This document shows positions 36,843 to 45,344 of a stretch of 64,000 bases of DNA, one piece after another. Origin of the DNA: Leifsonia shinshuensis (GTDB taxonomy: Bacteria; Actinomycetota; Actinomycetes; Actinomycetales; Microbacteriaceae); contig NZ_JAHHZQ010000004.1 in assembly GCF_022606355.1 (NCBI RefSeq), forward strand, positions 186,001 to 250,000, in the 5' to 3' direction. The position numbers and the translations under genes are program-made. Within the stretch, counting starts at the first letter, position 1; each line of letters starts with the position of its first letter. The notes beneath the pieces were generated by a model. It was given only the letters and a program-made list of their open reading frames with translations. It did not search any database and was not told where the DNA came from.

Positions 36843-37928
36843 TCACGATCGCCAGCGGGCCCGCAGATACTGCGGAGGCCAGTAGTCGATCGTGGCACCG
36901 AGCTCGTGCGCGGCCCGCAACGGGAAATGCGGGTCGCGCAGGAGTTCGCGCGCCAGCATCACGGCGTCCGCGCTGCCGTTCTCGACGATGTCGGCCGCCT
37001 GCTGCGGCGTCGTGATCAGGCCGACGGCGCTCACATCCACTTCGGCCGACCTGCGCACGTGCTCGGCGAAAGGCACCTGGTACCCGGGCTCGAGGGGGAT
37101 GCGCACACCGGTCTGGATGCCGCCGGAGGAGATGTCGAAGAAGTCGGCCCCGGCCTCCTGCGCCCACGCCGCGACGGTGGCGGTCTGCTGCTCGTCCCAG
37201 CCTCCCGGCGTCCAATCGCTGCCGGAGAAGCGGACGAACAGCGGCACCTCGTCGCCGATCGCGTCGCGCACCGCCGAGACGATCCGCAGCAGCAGGCGCG
37301 CCCGGTTCTCGAGCGAGCCGCCGTACTCGTCGGTGCGGTGGTTGGCGATCGGCGAGAGGAACTGGTGCAGCAGATAGCCGTGAGCGGCGTGCAGCTCGAG
37401 GATGCGGAATCCCACATCGACCGAGCGGCGCGCCGCAGAACGGAAGTCGTCGACGATCGCGTCGATGCCGGCGAGGTCGAGCTCGGCGGGCACCGCGAGG
37501 TCGCCGAACGCGACCGCCGAGGGTGCGACGGCCGCCCAGCCGCCCTCCTCGACAGGGACGGAGCCGTGGCGGTCTTCGAAGCCCCACGCAGGCCAGGTGG
37601 AGGCCTTGCGGCCCGCATGCCCGAGCTGGATGCCCGGGATCGCGCCTTGATCTGCGACGAACGCCACGATCGGCCGCCAGGCCTCCGCCTGCTCGTCCGT
37701 CCAGATGCCGGTGTCGCGGGGCGAGATCCTGCCTTCGGGGTTCACCGCGGTCGCCTCGGTGAACACGATGCCGCTGCCACCGGCGGCGAGCGAGCCGAGA
37801 TGCACGAGCTGCCAGGTCTGCGGCACGCCCGACTCGTCGAGCACGGAGTACTGGCACATCGGGGATGTCCAGATGCGGTTGCGGACGGTGACGCCGCGCA
37901 GGGTGATCGGGTCGAAGAGGGAGGTCAT
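36843..37928 (-). CDS. Old yellow enzyme family NADH:flavin oxidoreductase (YqjM-like)
   Basis: The 361-residue FMN-binding TIM barrel should reduce activated C=C bonds with NAD(P)H. Visible motifs: MTSLFDPITLRGVTVRNRIW at the start, SPMCQYS with the YqjM-type cysteine, GIQLGHAGRKAS with the substrate-binding His, LHAAHGYLLHQFLSP, NHRTDEYGGSLENRARLLL, and the FMN-phosphate loop region (ELLRDPHFPLRAA). It lies 7 nt downstream of the HAD gene on the same strand, so the two form an operon. The natural substrate is unknown. Confidence 0.93.
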   Translation of the reverse strand: MTSLFDPITLRGVTVRNRIWTSPMCQYSVLDESGVPQTWQLVHLGSLAAGGSGIVFTEATAVNPEGRISPRDTGIWTDEQAEAWRPIVAFVADQGAIPGIQLGHAGRKASTWPAWGFEDRHGSVPVEEGGWAAVAPSAVAFGDLAVPAELDLAGIDAIVDDFRSAARRSVDVGFRILELHAAHGYLLHQFLSPIANHRTDEYGGSLENRARLLLRIVSAVRDAIGDEVPLFVRFSGSDWTPGGWDEQQTATVAAWAQEAGADFFDISSGGIQTGVRIPLEPGYQVPFAEHVRRSAEVDVSAVGLITTPQQAADIVENGSADAVMLARELLRDPHFPLRAAHELGATIDYWPPQYLRARWRS

Positions 37929-37935
37929 ACAGGTC

Positions 37936-38553
37936 CTAAGCCGCCAAGCCCTGCAGATATGCCCGCAGGTCGGCAGCCGACGTGTAGACGTGCCCGGCGA
38001 TCCCGAGGGCCACTGCGCCCTCCACGTTCTCGGCCTTGTTGTCGATGAAGACGGTCTGCTCCGGCGTCACGCCGAGCTCGGCCATCACGTGCTCGAAGAT
38101 GTCGGCGCTCGGCTTCACGGTCCCCAGCTCGCCGCTGACGAACACCTGCTCGAACAGATCACCGAGCGTTCCGTGCCGGAAGTAGGACCCGAAGTCGCGG
38201 CCAGCGTTCGACAGCAGGGCGAGGCGGGTGCCTCCCGCCTTCAGATCCAGGAGGACCTGCAGCGTGTCGTGGTCGATGGTCAACCAGCTGCGGAAATCGG
38301 CGAGCCACAACCGGTGGATGGTCGCGTCCTCCCAGCTCTCGCCGAGCTCGCGCTCGATGCCGCGCCAGTACTGCTGGATCGTCAGCGTTCCCTGGTCGAG
38401 CGCGTTGCGGTGCCGCCAGTAGGCCGGCCAGAACTGCTCGGCGTCGCCGCCCGCGATCCCCGCGAGTGCTGTGCGGTCCGCCTCGCTCGGAGTGACCGAG
38501 ATGACCTCGCCGTAGTCGAAGACGACCACCCTTCCGGGGATGGAGATGCTCAT
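37936..38553 (-). CDS. HAD family hydrolase
   Basis: The 205-residue HAD enzyme has a C1-type alpha-helical cap. Motif I is VVFDYGEVI, with the first Asp present and glycine in place of the second catalytic Asp, as in many members of the epoxide-hydrolase/YihX-like branch. Motif II is LLSNAG, motif III includes the Lys of TVKPSADIF, and motif IV is VFIDNKAENVEGA. The substrate is not predictable. A -10 TAGATT (38560-38565) lies 6 nt before the ATG, so the mRNA is probably leaderless. The -10 elements of this gene and the divergent gene overlap. Confidence 0.88.
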   Translation of the reverse strand: MSISIPGRVVVFDYGEVISVTPSEADRTALAGIAGGDAEQFWPAYWRHRNALDQGTLTIQQYWRGIERELGESWEDATIHRLWLADFRSWLTIDHDTLQVLLDLKAGGTRLALLSNAGRDFGSYFRHGTLGDLFEQVFVSGELGTVKPSADIFEHVMAELGVTPEQTVFIDNKAENVEGAVALGIAGHVYTSAADLRAYLQGLAA

Positions 38554-38585
38554 TCCTTGAATCTATCGTGGGCGGAGGAGGTGCG

Positions 38586-39470
38586 ATGGACGACAATCGT
38601 GAGCCGGAGGAACGGCGGACCGCGGAGCCGACGGCATGGGAGGCGGGCGACGCCAAGGCCTGGATCGCCGTGCCGACAGCGGACGACGACAAGTACTCGC
38701 GCGGCGTGCTCGGGATGGTCACCGGTTCGGCCCGGTATCCGGGCGCCGCGGTGCTCGGGGCGGAGGCCGCCGCCCGCACCGGCGTCGGCATGATCCGCTA
38801 CCTCGGGGCGCCGCACGCGACAGAGCAGGTGCTGCGCCGTCGCCCGGAGATCGTGTCGGCTCCCGGGCGGGTGCAGGCCTGGCTGATCGGTTCGGGGATG
38901 TCGGCGGACGACCGCAGCGACGACGACGCCCGCCGGCTGGCCGCCGCCCTCGACGACGGCACACCGCTCGTGATCGACGCGGGAGCGCTCGACCTGGTGG
39001 CCCGTGCCGCCGGCCCTGTCGTGATCACCCCGCACTATCGCGAGCTGGCGGTGGCCCTCGCCGCTGCGGGCGGCGGCGCGCCGACCCCGGGCGCTGAGGA
39101 GATCCGCGCCGACCCCGGCGGGTGGGCCGAGCGTGCCGCCGCCGCGCTCGGCGTCACAGTGCTGCTCAAGGGCCACACGACCCACGTCGTCGCCCCCGGC
39201 CGCCCCCGCATCACCGTCACGGCGGGACCCGCCTGGCTGGCGACCGCCGGAAGCGGGGACGTGCTCGGCGGTGTGCTCGGGGCGCTGGTCGCCACCCATG
39301 CCGCCGCGGTGGCCGAGCACGGGTACGACGCGCTGGCGGCGCTGGCCGCGACCGCGGCCTGGGTGCACGGCCGGGCGGGCGAGAGCGCGTCGCAGGGCGG
39401 GCCCGTCGTCGCCCTCGACGTGGCGGAGGCTGTTCCCGCCGTGCTGCGCGGGCTGCTCGCCGGAAGCTGA
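38586..39470 (+). CDS. nnrD: ADP-dependent NAD(P)H-hydrate dehydratase
   Basis: The 294-residue ribokinase-fold enzyme repairs hydrated NAD(P)H using ADP or ATP. Motifs are KYSRGVLGMVTGSARYPGAAVLGAEAAARTG in two conserved blocks, VIDAGAL, VVITPHYREL, VLLKGHTTHV and GSGDVLGGVLGALVA (nucleotide-binding and catalytic Asp). The bifunctional NnrE epimerase half is absent, so this is a dehydratase-only form. ATG 38586 follows GGAGGAGG. A -10 candidate TATCGT (38564-38569) overlaps that of the divergent HAD gene. Confidence 0.9.
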   Translation: MDDNREPEERRTAEPTAWEAGDAKAWIAVPTADDDKYSRGVLGMVTGSARYPGAAVLGAEAAARTGVGMIRYLGAPHATEQVLRRRPEIVSAPGRVQAWLIGSGMSADDRSDDDARRLAAALDDGTPLVIDAGALDLVARAAGPVVITPHYRELAVALAAAGGGAPTPGAEEIRADPGGWAERAAAALGVTVLLKGHTTHVVAPGRPRITVTAGPAWLATAGSGDVLGGVLGALVATHAAAVAEHGYDALAALAATAAWVHGRAGESASQGGPVVALDVAEAVPAVLRGLLAGS

Positions 39471-39539
39471 GCGACCTCGCACGCGGCGGGGCGCCGGCCG
39501 CAGCTTCGGGTTCGGGTACGTCCCCTAGGATGAGGCCCC

Positions 39540-40970
39540 ATGGGGATAGACGCCGGGGGGACGGGCGCTGCGAGCAGCGAATCGAGTGCGGCCTCCGGGA
39601 TCGGTGCACCCGCCGGAGTCCAGGGTCCGGCCCGCGTGGCCGCCCGACCGGACGGCGCGCGGTCCATCGCGGGACTCCTCCCCGGAACCACCCTCAGCCG
39701 TCTCGCCTCGAGCCCGTTGAGCCTGTGGATCGGGTTCCTGGTCGTCCACCTGGTCGTCGGCGGGCTGGCGCTCACGGAGGGCAAGGGCCTGGGCGACGTG
39801 ATGTGGGTCTACAAGCCGTGGGCGCAGCTCGCAGCGCAGGGCACCGAGATCGTCGGCGTGAACGCGGACTGGGTCTACCCGTTCGCCGCCATCGTCCCGG
39901 TGATGCTGCCCCTGCTGTTCGGGGCGGACAACTATGTCGGCGGCTGGCTGACGATGGTGCTGCTGCTCGACGCCGCCGCCTTCGCCGTCCTCATCGTCGG
40001 CCGGGAGCCGCGCCGACTGGTCGCCGGCTGGTTCTGGCTGGCGTTCCTGCTGCTGCTCGGCCCGATCGCGGTCGGACGGCTCGATTCGGTCTCGGCGGCG
40101 CTCGCCATCGTCGGGGTGCTCTGGCTGACCCTCCACGAGCGCGCGGCCGTCGTCGTGCTGACGGTCGCGACGTGGATCAAGGTGTGGCCGGCCGCCATCC
40201 TCCTCGCGGCGGTGATCGCGTTGAAGTCCCGCTGGCGGATCGTCGCGACAGGGGCGATCACGAGCGCCATCATCGTGGCGGTGCCGCTGATCTTCGGGGC
40301 CGGCCTCCACGTGCTCAGCTTCATCACGATGCAGACCGGGCGCGGAATCCAGATCGAGGCGCCCGTGGCGACGTTCTGGATGTGGCAGGCCGCGTTCCAC
40401 GTGCCGGGGGCCGTCGTCTACTACGATCGCGACCTGCTCACGTTCCAGGTGACCGGCGAGGGAACGGTGGCGGCCGGTTCGCTGATGAACCCGCTGTTCG
40501 GCCTCACGGCCATCGTGGTCGCCCTGATCGGCATCCGCTCGCTGCGGCGGGGGACGCCGTACACGCGCATCCTGCCGGAGCTCTCACTGGCCCTGGTGAC
40601 GGCGTTCATCGCGTTCAACAAGGTCGGCTCGCCGCAGTACATCACCTGGCTCGCCGCCCCGGTCATCATCGGCCTGGTCTACCAGGGCCGCGGGTTCAAG
40701 ACGCCAGCTGTGCTCGTCCTCGTCACCGCGACGCTCACCCAGGTGATCTACCCGTACCTCTACGACGGCCTCCTCATCCCGCTGCCGATCATGGTGGCGG
40801 TGCTGACGGTGCGCAATCTCATGTACTTCGTCATCCTCGGCTGGACGATCGGCGCTCTCTGGCGTAAGCGTCACGCGGCCGAGGCCGCGGGCGACCTCCT
40901 CCCGGCGCACGCCTGGCCGTTCCGCGCGGCGCCCGACGCGCACCCGGTGCCGGTGCGGGAGGCGGGCTGA
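39540..40970 (+). CDS. Glycosyltransferase 87-like multi-spanning membrane protein
   Basis: The 476-residue protein has a polar Ala/Gly-rich N-terminus of about 55 residues and roughly 9-10 hydrophobic helices. An extracytoplasmic-loop Asp/Trp pattern (VGVNADWVYPFAAIVPVMLP) and VGRLDSVSAALAIVGVL, AATWIKVWPAAI-like and NKVGSPQYITWL segments resemble GT-C polyprenol-dependent mannosyltransferases of the GT87/DUF2029 group. A role in cell-envelope glycan synthesis is inferred. TAGGAT (39526-39531) lies 8 nt before the ATG and no Shine-Dalgarno is present, so the leader is very short or absent. Confidence 0.78.
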   Translation: MGIDAGGTGAASSESSAASGIGAPAGVQGPARVAARPDGARSIAGLLPGTTLSRLASSPLSLWIGFLVVHLVVGGLALTEGKGLGDVMWVYKPWAQLAAQGTEIVGVNADWVYPFAAIVPVMLPLLFGADNYVGGWLTMVLLLDAAAFAVLIVGREPRRLVAGWFWLAFLLLLGPIAVGRLDSVSAALAIVGVLWLTLHERAAVVVLTVATWIKVWPAAILLAAVIALKSRWRIVATGAITSAIIVAVPLIFGAGLHVLSFITMQTGRGIQIEAPVATFWMWQAAFHVPGAVVYYDRDLLTFQVTGEGTVAAGSLMNPLFGLTAIVVALIGIRSLRRGTPYTRILPELSLALVTAFIAFNKVGSPQYITWLAAPVIIGLVYQGRGFKTPAVLVLVTATLTQVIYPYLYDGLLIPLPIMVAVLTVRNLMYFVILGWTIGALWRKRHAAEAAGDLLPAHAWPFRAAPDAHPVPVREAG

Positions 40971-41048
40971 GGGGGCGCGCCCGACGGGCACGCTCCTAGA
41001 CTGGGAGGTGTGCCCGGGTCGCGCCGGGCGCCGGACGAAGGAGGACAC

Positions 41049-41363
41049 ATGCTGGTCGCATTCTCGGTGGCGCCGAGCGGGGGCGAGGGGCCGGACGCGT
41101 CCGTGCACGACGCCGTCGCGGCGGCTGTCCGCATCGTTCGGGAGTCCGGCCTCCCGAACCGCACCTCGTCGATGTTCACCGAGATCGAGGGGGAGTGGGA
41201 CGAGGTGTTCGACGTCGTCCGACGGGCCACGGAGGCCGTCGGCGCCTACGGGTCGCGGGTCTCGCTCGTGCTGAAGGCCGACATCCGCCCGGGTTACAGC
41301 GGCGAGATCGATGGCAAGGTCGAGCGGCTGGAGGCTGCACTGGAGCGGGGCGAGGCGGAGTAG
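41049..41363 (+). CDS. MTH1187/YkoF-like thiamine-binding protein
   Basis: The 104-residue protein matches the MTH1187 family of small ferredoxin-fold proteins that bind thiamine or related ligands: MLVAFSVAPSG at the start, NRTSSMFTEIEGEWDEVFDVV in the middle and SLVLKADIRPGYSGEIDGKV near the end. GGAGGA lies 4-9 nt before the ATG, and the longer in-frame start at 41010 is rejected. Its TAG stop overlaps the GTG of the next gene (TAGTG), so the two are co-translated. No transporter genes adjoin it, and no TPP riboswitch is seen upstream. Confidence 0.82.
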   Translation: MLVAFSVAPSGGEGPDASVHDAVAAAVRIVRESGLPNRTSSMFTEIEGEWDEVFDVVRRATEAVGAYGSRVSLVLKADIRPGYSGEIDGKVERLEAALERGEAE

Positions 41364-41569
41364 TGGACCCGGTCGCCTTCACGATCGGCTACTACGTGCT
41401 GGCGTACGGGTGGCCGATCTACCTGCCGGTGCTCGTGCTGGTCGCCGGAACGCTCTTCGGCGCGGTGCTGTTCGCCGTCGCCGGGGCGATCCGCACCGGT
41501 TTCCGCCGCCAGGATCCGGCAGACGACGACGTCGACGTCACCGAATTCTTCGAGGCCCAGTCCCGCTGA
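41363..41569 (+). CDS. Small single-helix membrane protein
   Basis: The 68-residue protein starts at GTG 41363 in a one-base overlap with the stop of the thiamine-binding gene. Residues about 8-45 are hydrophobic, forming one long or two short membrane segments. The tail is acidic (DPADDDVDVTEFFEAQ). No family was recognised. Coupling to the upstream gene suggests it anchors or assists that protein, but this is a guess. A hairpin repeat element follows. Confidence 0.6.
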   Translation: MDPVAFTIGYYVLAYGWPIYLPVLVLVAGTLFGAVLFAVAGAIRTGFRRQDPADDDVDVTEFFEAQSR

Positions 41570-41581
41570 CGCTCAGGACCT

Positions 41582-41617
41582 GACGCCGAGGGGCACGTTG
41601 TTGTGCCCTTCGGCGTC
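41582..41617. repeat. Hairpin repeat element, copy 2 (CCGAGGGGCACGT family)
   Basis: GACGCCGAGGGGCAC (41582-41596) pairs with GTGCCCTTCGGCGTC (41603-41617), 15 bp with one G-U, around GTTGTT. The core shared with the other copies is CCGAGGGGCACGTTGTTGT. It separates two convergent genes and borders the low-GC insert. Confidence 0.75.
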
Positions 41618-41660
41618 GGAAAGTTGGGCACACGACTGCAACGTGGTTCGGGCCTGAGTC

Positions 41661-42626
41661 CTACTCGATCCCATCTAATCGCGCGGGCGGATCGTCTTGT
41701 CGGATCTCGGTCAGGACGTACGTCTGTCGCGTCCGCGCATTCGTGCCAGCGGGGATCCAGCGGACCACCTTAAACGTTGCGACGGTTGGGGTTTCTTCGG
41801 CCGAAAAGTGAGCAATCGGATCGATCAGATCAGGATCCACGATCGCTGCCTCGATTGGACCGGCGTTGTCAGGGAGGAACCACATAGCGCCCACTGAACG
41901 TCGCTGGCCGTCCACACGACCGCGCAATGTCGCAACGTCCTCCTCGTTCGTTTTGGCGTCTAGGGCGTCAAGCAGTGCCAAGGCTCCTGGCCGGCCGAGC
42001 TCAAGCCTGAGGGCATCCGATTGCGGGCGTTTTAGCTCCCCCTCTACGTCCCAGTTCGTTCTCGAAATGGCTTTGGCCGCGCGACGCAGGCCGGCATGCG
42101 CCTTGGTCGGGAGCTGATTCGTCATTCCTCCAAGTAAAGAGAAGCTCTCCTCGTTGCCCGATGTCCCGGCGCGCGCAAGCACGGCTGCCACAATCCCGAG
42201 CGACAACGAGTGCTGAGACTCTGTGCGCGCTTCGACAATGCTGCCGTCTTCCTCACGAGGCGGGGGTACGCGAAGCACCAAGTGAACCGATCCGGGCGCA
42301 GGCGCAACTATGTGGAGAGGCGATCTCAAACGCTGACGACCCATCGCCTGCTTGGAAACTTCCTTGACCGCGTCAGCGATCCCCCTTACGAACTCAGCAA
42401 AACTGTATGCGTCTGTCTCGTGGTCGATGACTCCCTCGCCCGAGAGGTGAACGTCTAACTCGGCTTGGAATCCGTTCTTAAGCTCGAATAGCGCCTGCTC
42501 GAGTTCGGGGACCTGGCTCGCCGAAGCCTCGAGTGACGACCTTGCGAGACGGGAGGCGAAATCGTTGCCCGACGAGGCGTGCCAAGCCCGACGGAGTTCA
42601 CGCTCAAGCGTTGATTCGGGACTCAT
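41661..42626 (-). CDS. Unknown protein, partner of the DUF6932 gene
   Basis: The 321-residue soluble protein was not matched to a named family. The N-terminal 60 residues look helical. A segment at about 95-150 contains RSPLHIVAPAPGSVHLVLRV, and the C-terminal 110 residues look beta-rich (VATLRGRVDGQRRSVGAMWF, PIEAAIVDPDLIDPI, VATFKVVRWIPAG). The last pattern recalls small-barrel domains found in uncharacterised proteins of mobile regions, but that is a weak impression. It overlaps the upstream nucleotidyltransferase-like gene by 4 nt (ATGA), so the pair is one unit. Base composition is clearly less GC-rich than the neighbours, with more A/T at third positions, suggesting horizontal transfer. 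Confidence 0.65.
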   Translation of the reverse strand: MSPESTLERELRRAWHASSGNDFASRLARSSLEASASQVPELEQALFELKNGFQAELDVHLSGEGVIDHETDAYSFAEFVRGIADAVKEVSKQAMGRQRLRSPLHIVAPAPGSVHLVLRVPPPREEDGSIVEARTESQHSLSLGIVAAVLARAGTSGNEESFSLLGGMTNQLPTKAHAGLRRAAKAISRTNWDVEGELKRPQSDALRLELGRPGALALLDALDAKTNEEDVATLRGRVDGQRRSVGAMWFLPDNAGPIEAAIVDPDLIDPIAHFSAEETPTVATFKVVRWIPAGTNARTRQTYVLTEIRQDDPPARLDGIE

Positions 42627-43117
42627 GCAACCACCTCCAGGTAGCCCTTAGAGACATTGTCCCTCGTGCCCCCGTCTTCGGCGCGAACTGCAGACCAGGT
42701 GCGGTGCCAATACGGCGCTGACTCGGGTTCCTCACGAATCGCCACGAACGCATCCACCAAGCCGTTCATTGGCTGGATGCGTCGTCCCGAGGCGTTGACC
42801 GTCATCAAATGTGACAGAGAATCTTGTTCGTCCGGGGAGAGCTGATTCAGTTCAATCTGCCGTGCCAGCAAAACGACGTCAATGTCTTTTGGGGCAGACC
42901 AAGGCTTATGGGTCACAAAGCCTCCATCTACCCAGTATCGATGACCAGGAAGAAGCTCGCTCACCTGCCTCAGCCACACGCTGAAGGCGTCGAAGATCAA
43001 ACGCCTGCGCTCGGCAAACGGCGCATTCGTCACGAATGTCGCTTCGAGCTCTTGAAGCGTGGCTCGATGGCGACCTTCGGGAAGCAATCCCTCAGTGTTG
43101 AGGTCAGGAATGCTCAA
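42623..43117 (-). CDS. DUF6932 nucleotidyltransferase-like protein
   Basis: The 164-residue protein has a minimal nucleotidyltransferase signature, WVDGGFVTHKPWSAPKDIDV: Gly65-Gly66 followed by Asp78-x-Asp80. This matches DUF6932, a family distantly related to MNT/AbiEii-type nucleotidyltransferases. The start is TTG 43117 with GGGGG just upstream; no ATG is available early in the frame. It is first in a two-gene unit within a low-GC patch. Nucleotidyltransferases of this size often act in toxin-antitoxin or abortive-infection pairs, so a defence or toxin role is plausible but unproven. The short frame contains the palindrome ATTCGTCACGAAT (about 43024-43036), also seen downstream of rsrA. 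Confidence 0.65.
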   Translation of the reverse strand: MSIPDLNTEGLLPEGRHRATLQELEATFVTNAPFAERRRLIFDAFSVWLRQVSELLPGHRYWVDGGFVTHKPWSAPKDIDVVLLARQIELNQLSPDEQDSLSHLMTVNASGRRIQPMNGLVDAFVAIREEPESAPYWHRTWSAVRAEDGGTRDNVSKGYLEVVA

Positions 43118-43286
43118 GGAACCCCCAAGATTCTTGTAACTCCATGAGCATACATACAGAGTTTGTGGTGTGTAGACACCCCCGAAGGGGTTACCTCGGT
43201 GGCCCTGTCGGGACTGGAGGGCAATGGCTCGGCTGCACGCTCCGTACTAATGAAGGCCTGCGCGCAAGTCCTGAAGCCTCGGTAGG

Positions 43287-44567
43287 TCAGTCGATCGGGA
43301 CGGGGTCGGGGCGCTGGGCGTGCACCACACCGGTGTCCACCCCGCGGCGGGTGCGGGAGCGGTCGATGCCGAACGACACGAGCGCGAGCGCGATGCCGGC
43401 GACGGCCAGGACGATGCCGACGAGGATCGGCGAGAGGTAGCCGAAGCCTGCCGCGATCGTGAGGCCGCCCAGGAAGGCGCCGGACGCGTTCGCGATGTTG
43501 AGGGCCGAATGGTTGAGGGCTGCGGCGATCGACTGGCTGTCGTGCGCGACATCCATCAGCCGTGTCTGGATCATCGGCGAGAGCGCCGACGCTGCGGCGG
43601 CGATGACGAAGATCGAGATCAGCAGGCCGGCCAGACTCCACGCGGTGAAGAACAGGGCGGCGAGGCCCGCGAGCATCACGCCGAAGAACAGCAGCATCCC
43701 GCGCTCGACGCTGCGGTCCGCCTGGCGGCCGCCGAGGATGTTGCCGACGGTCATGCCGACGCCGACGAGGATCAGCACCAGCGGCACGGCGGAGGCCGAC
43801 AGCCCAGTGACCGTCGTCACCATCGGGGCGACATAGGTGTACACGGCGAAGAAGCCGCCGAAGCCGATCGCGCCGATGAGGAGCGCCAGCCAGACCTGCA
43901 GCCGGGTGAAGGCCCGCAGCTCGTTGCGCAGCGTTGCCGCGGGATCGCCGGCCTGCCACGGCACCAGCAGGGCGACGGCGGCGAACGTCAGGGCGAAGAT
44001 CACCGCGACGACCAGGTAGGCGATCCGCCAGCCGTGGGTCTGCCCGATCCAGGTGATGAACGGAACGCCGATCACGTTGGCGATGGTCAGCCCCGAGAGC
44101 ACGAAGGCGACGCCCTGTCCGCGCTTGCCCGGGCCCATCAGTGATGCGGCGACGAGGGAGGCGATGCCGAAGTACGCGCCGTGCGGCAGCGCCGACACGA
44201 ACCGGGCGACGAGCACGAGTTGGAAGGTGGGCGCGAGCGCTGAGGCGACCGTGCCCACCGTGAACGCGACCAGCAGCCAGAGCAGCAGCTTCTTGCGCGG
44301 CCATCGCGCGGCGACCGCGGCGATGGTCGGCGCACCGACGACGACGCCGAGCGCATACGCCGAGATGATCCAGCCCGCCTGTGCGTTCGCTTCGGTGGGG
44401 GAGGCCGCGTACAGCTGCGGCAACAGGTCGTGGGCGATGTTCGGCAGCAGGCCCATCGCGACGAACTCCGTGGAGCCGATGCCGAAACCGCCGAGGGCGA
44501 GGGCGAGCAGCGCAAGACGAGTACGGGCCGACGACAGCTGCGTCGGCCCGTCGATAACCGGGTTCAC
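43287..44567 (-). CDS. MFS transporter (DHA1, AraJ/CmlA-like)
   Basis: The 426-residue, 12-helix transporter has LGGFGIGSTEFVAMGLLPNIA at the start (typical of arabinose/chloramphenicol-efflux-type members), motif A-like GAPTIAAVAARWPRKKLLL and ARFVSALPHGAYFGIASLVAA. Substrate unknown. The start is GTG 44567: a -10 TAGACT on the minus strand (44574-44579) lies 6 nt upstream, so a leaderless mRNA is likely. The palindrome TCGAA-TCGT-TTCGA (44580-44593) adjoins that -10 and is a likely operator. The low-GC pair lies downstream. Confidence 0.88.
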   Translation of the reverse strand: MNPVIDGPTQLSSARTRLALLALALGGFGIGSTEFVAMGLLPNIAHDLLPQLYAASPTEANAQAGWIISAYALGVVVGAPTIAAVAARWPRKKLLLWLLVAFTVGTVASALAPTFQLVLVARFVSALPHGAYFGIASLVAASLMGPGKRGQGVAFVLSGLTIANVIGVPFITWIGQTHGWRIAYLVVAVIFALTFAAVALLVPWQAGDPAATLRNELRAFTRLQVWLALLIGAIGFGGFFAVYTYVAPMVTTVTGLSASAVPLVLILVGVGMTVGNILGGRQADRSVERGMLLFFGVMLAGLAALFFTAWSLAGLLISIFVIAAAASALSPMIQTRLMDVAHDSQSIAAALNHSALNIANASGAFLGGLTIAAGFGYLSPILVGIVLAVAGIALALVSFGIDRSRTRRGVDTGVVHAQRPDPVPID

Positions 44568-44573
44568 CAGGTC

Positions 44574-44593
44574 AGTCTATCGAATCGTTTCGA
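44574..44593 (-). promoter_or_regulatory. -10 and adjacent operator-like palindrome for the MFS gene
   Basis: Minus-strand TAGACT (44574-44579) is directly followed upstream by the perfect palindrome TCGAATCGTTTCGA (44580-44593). A repressor there would occlude the promoter spacer. No adjacent regulator gene is present. Confidence 0.45.
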
Positions 44594-44655
44594 CTGTGAC
44601 GTTTCAACCCCGTGAACAGGCGACGTGTCCCGACACGCGGCCCGTCGGCTGCGCG

Positions 44656-45309
44656 TCAGTCGTTCTGCAGCAGGATGCCGTCTTGGATGGCGCGCTTGCG
44701 CAACGCCACCTTCGTGCCGACGTCGTACCCGGCGACGCGGTACTTCTCGCGGATGCGCTTGAGGTAGCTCTTGGCGGTCTCGTCCGAGATCCCGAGCTGG
44801 AACGCCACCGCCTTCACCGGCTCGCCGGCGCCGTAGAGCGCCATCACCCGGCGCTCCTGCGCGCTGAGCTTCGGCGCGCCGCCGAGCTCGCCGGCGTTGA
44901 GCGCCAGGTCGAGCTCCGCCGAGATGAACGACTCACCCTTGCGCGCTGCACGGATGGCCTCCACGATCATCTCGGCGTCCTCGCTCTTGACCAGGTAGCC
45001 GAGCGCGCCGGCGGCCAGCGCCTCGCGAACGACGGCCGGTTCCGAGTAGGTGCTCATCAGCACCGTTCGCACACCCGTCGTCTTCAACGTCGACAGCTTG
45101 AGCGAGATCGGGATGTTGTCTTTGAGGTCGAGGTCGAGCAGGACGACATCGACGGGGAACTCGGGGTGGGTCAGCAACTCGGGCCAGCTGGCGACGGCCG
45201 CGACCATGCGGATGTCGTCCGCTGCGCCGCGGATCCACTCGGTGAGGGCACCGAGCAGCATCTTGTGATCGTCGACGATCGCGATTCTGATGGGGGGAGC
45301 CTCGCTCAT
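44656..45309 (-). CDS. LuxR/NarL family response regulator
   Basis: The 217-residue regulator has a receiver domain (RIAIVDDHKMLLGAL, acidic Asp13-Asp14; phosphorylated Asp in VVLLDLDLKDN; Thr/Ser and Lys sites in VLMSTYSE and GYLVKSED) and a C-terminal LuxR helix-turn-helix (LSAQERRVMALYGAGEPVKAVAFQLGISDETAKSYLKRI). It is last in a three-gene operon with a sensor kinase and a membrane protein. A 6-bp CGTGTC/GACACG fold downstream (about 44624-44637) may be its terminator. Target genes are unknown. Confidence 0.9.
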   Translation of the reverse strand: MSEAPPIRIAIVDDHKMLLGALTEWIRGAADDIRMVAAVASWPELLTHPEFPVDVVLLDLDLKDNIPISLKLSTLKTTGVRTVLMSTYSEPAVVREALAAGALGYLVKSEDAEMIVEAIRAARKGESFISAELDLALNAGELGGAPKLSAQERRVMALYGAGEPVKAVAFQLGISDETAKSYLKRIREKYRVAGYDVGTKVALRKRAIQDGILLQND

Positions 45310-45344
45310 GAGCAGCCTTTCTTCCTACGGGTGGTCGGCTGGGA

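Noticed and set aside
43144-43440. A 98-codon plus-strand frame between the DUF6932 gene and the MFS gene
   Set aside because: It overlaps the MFS 3' end in antisense, has no ribosome-binding site and no recognisable sequence.
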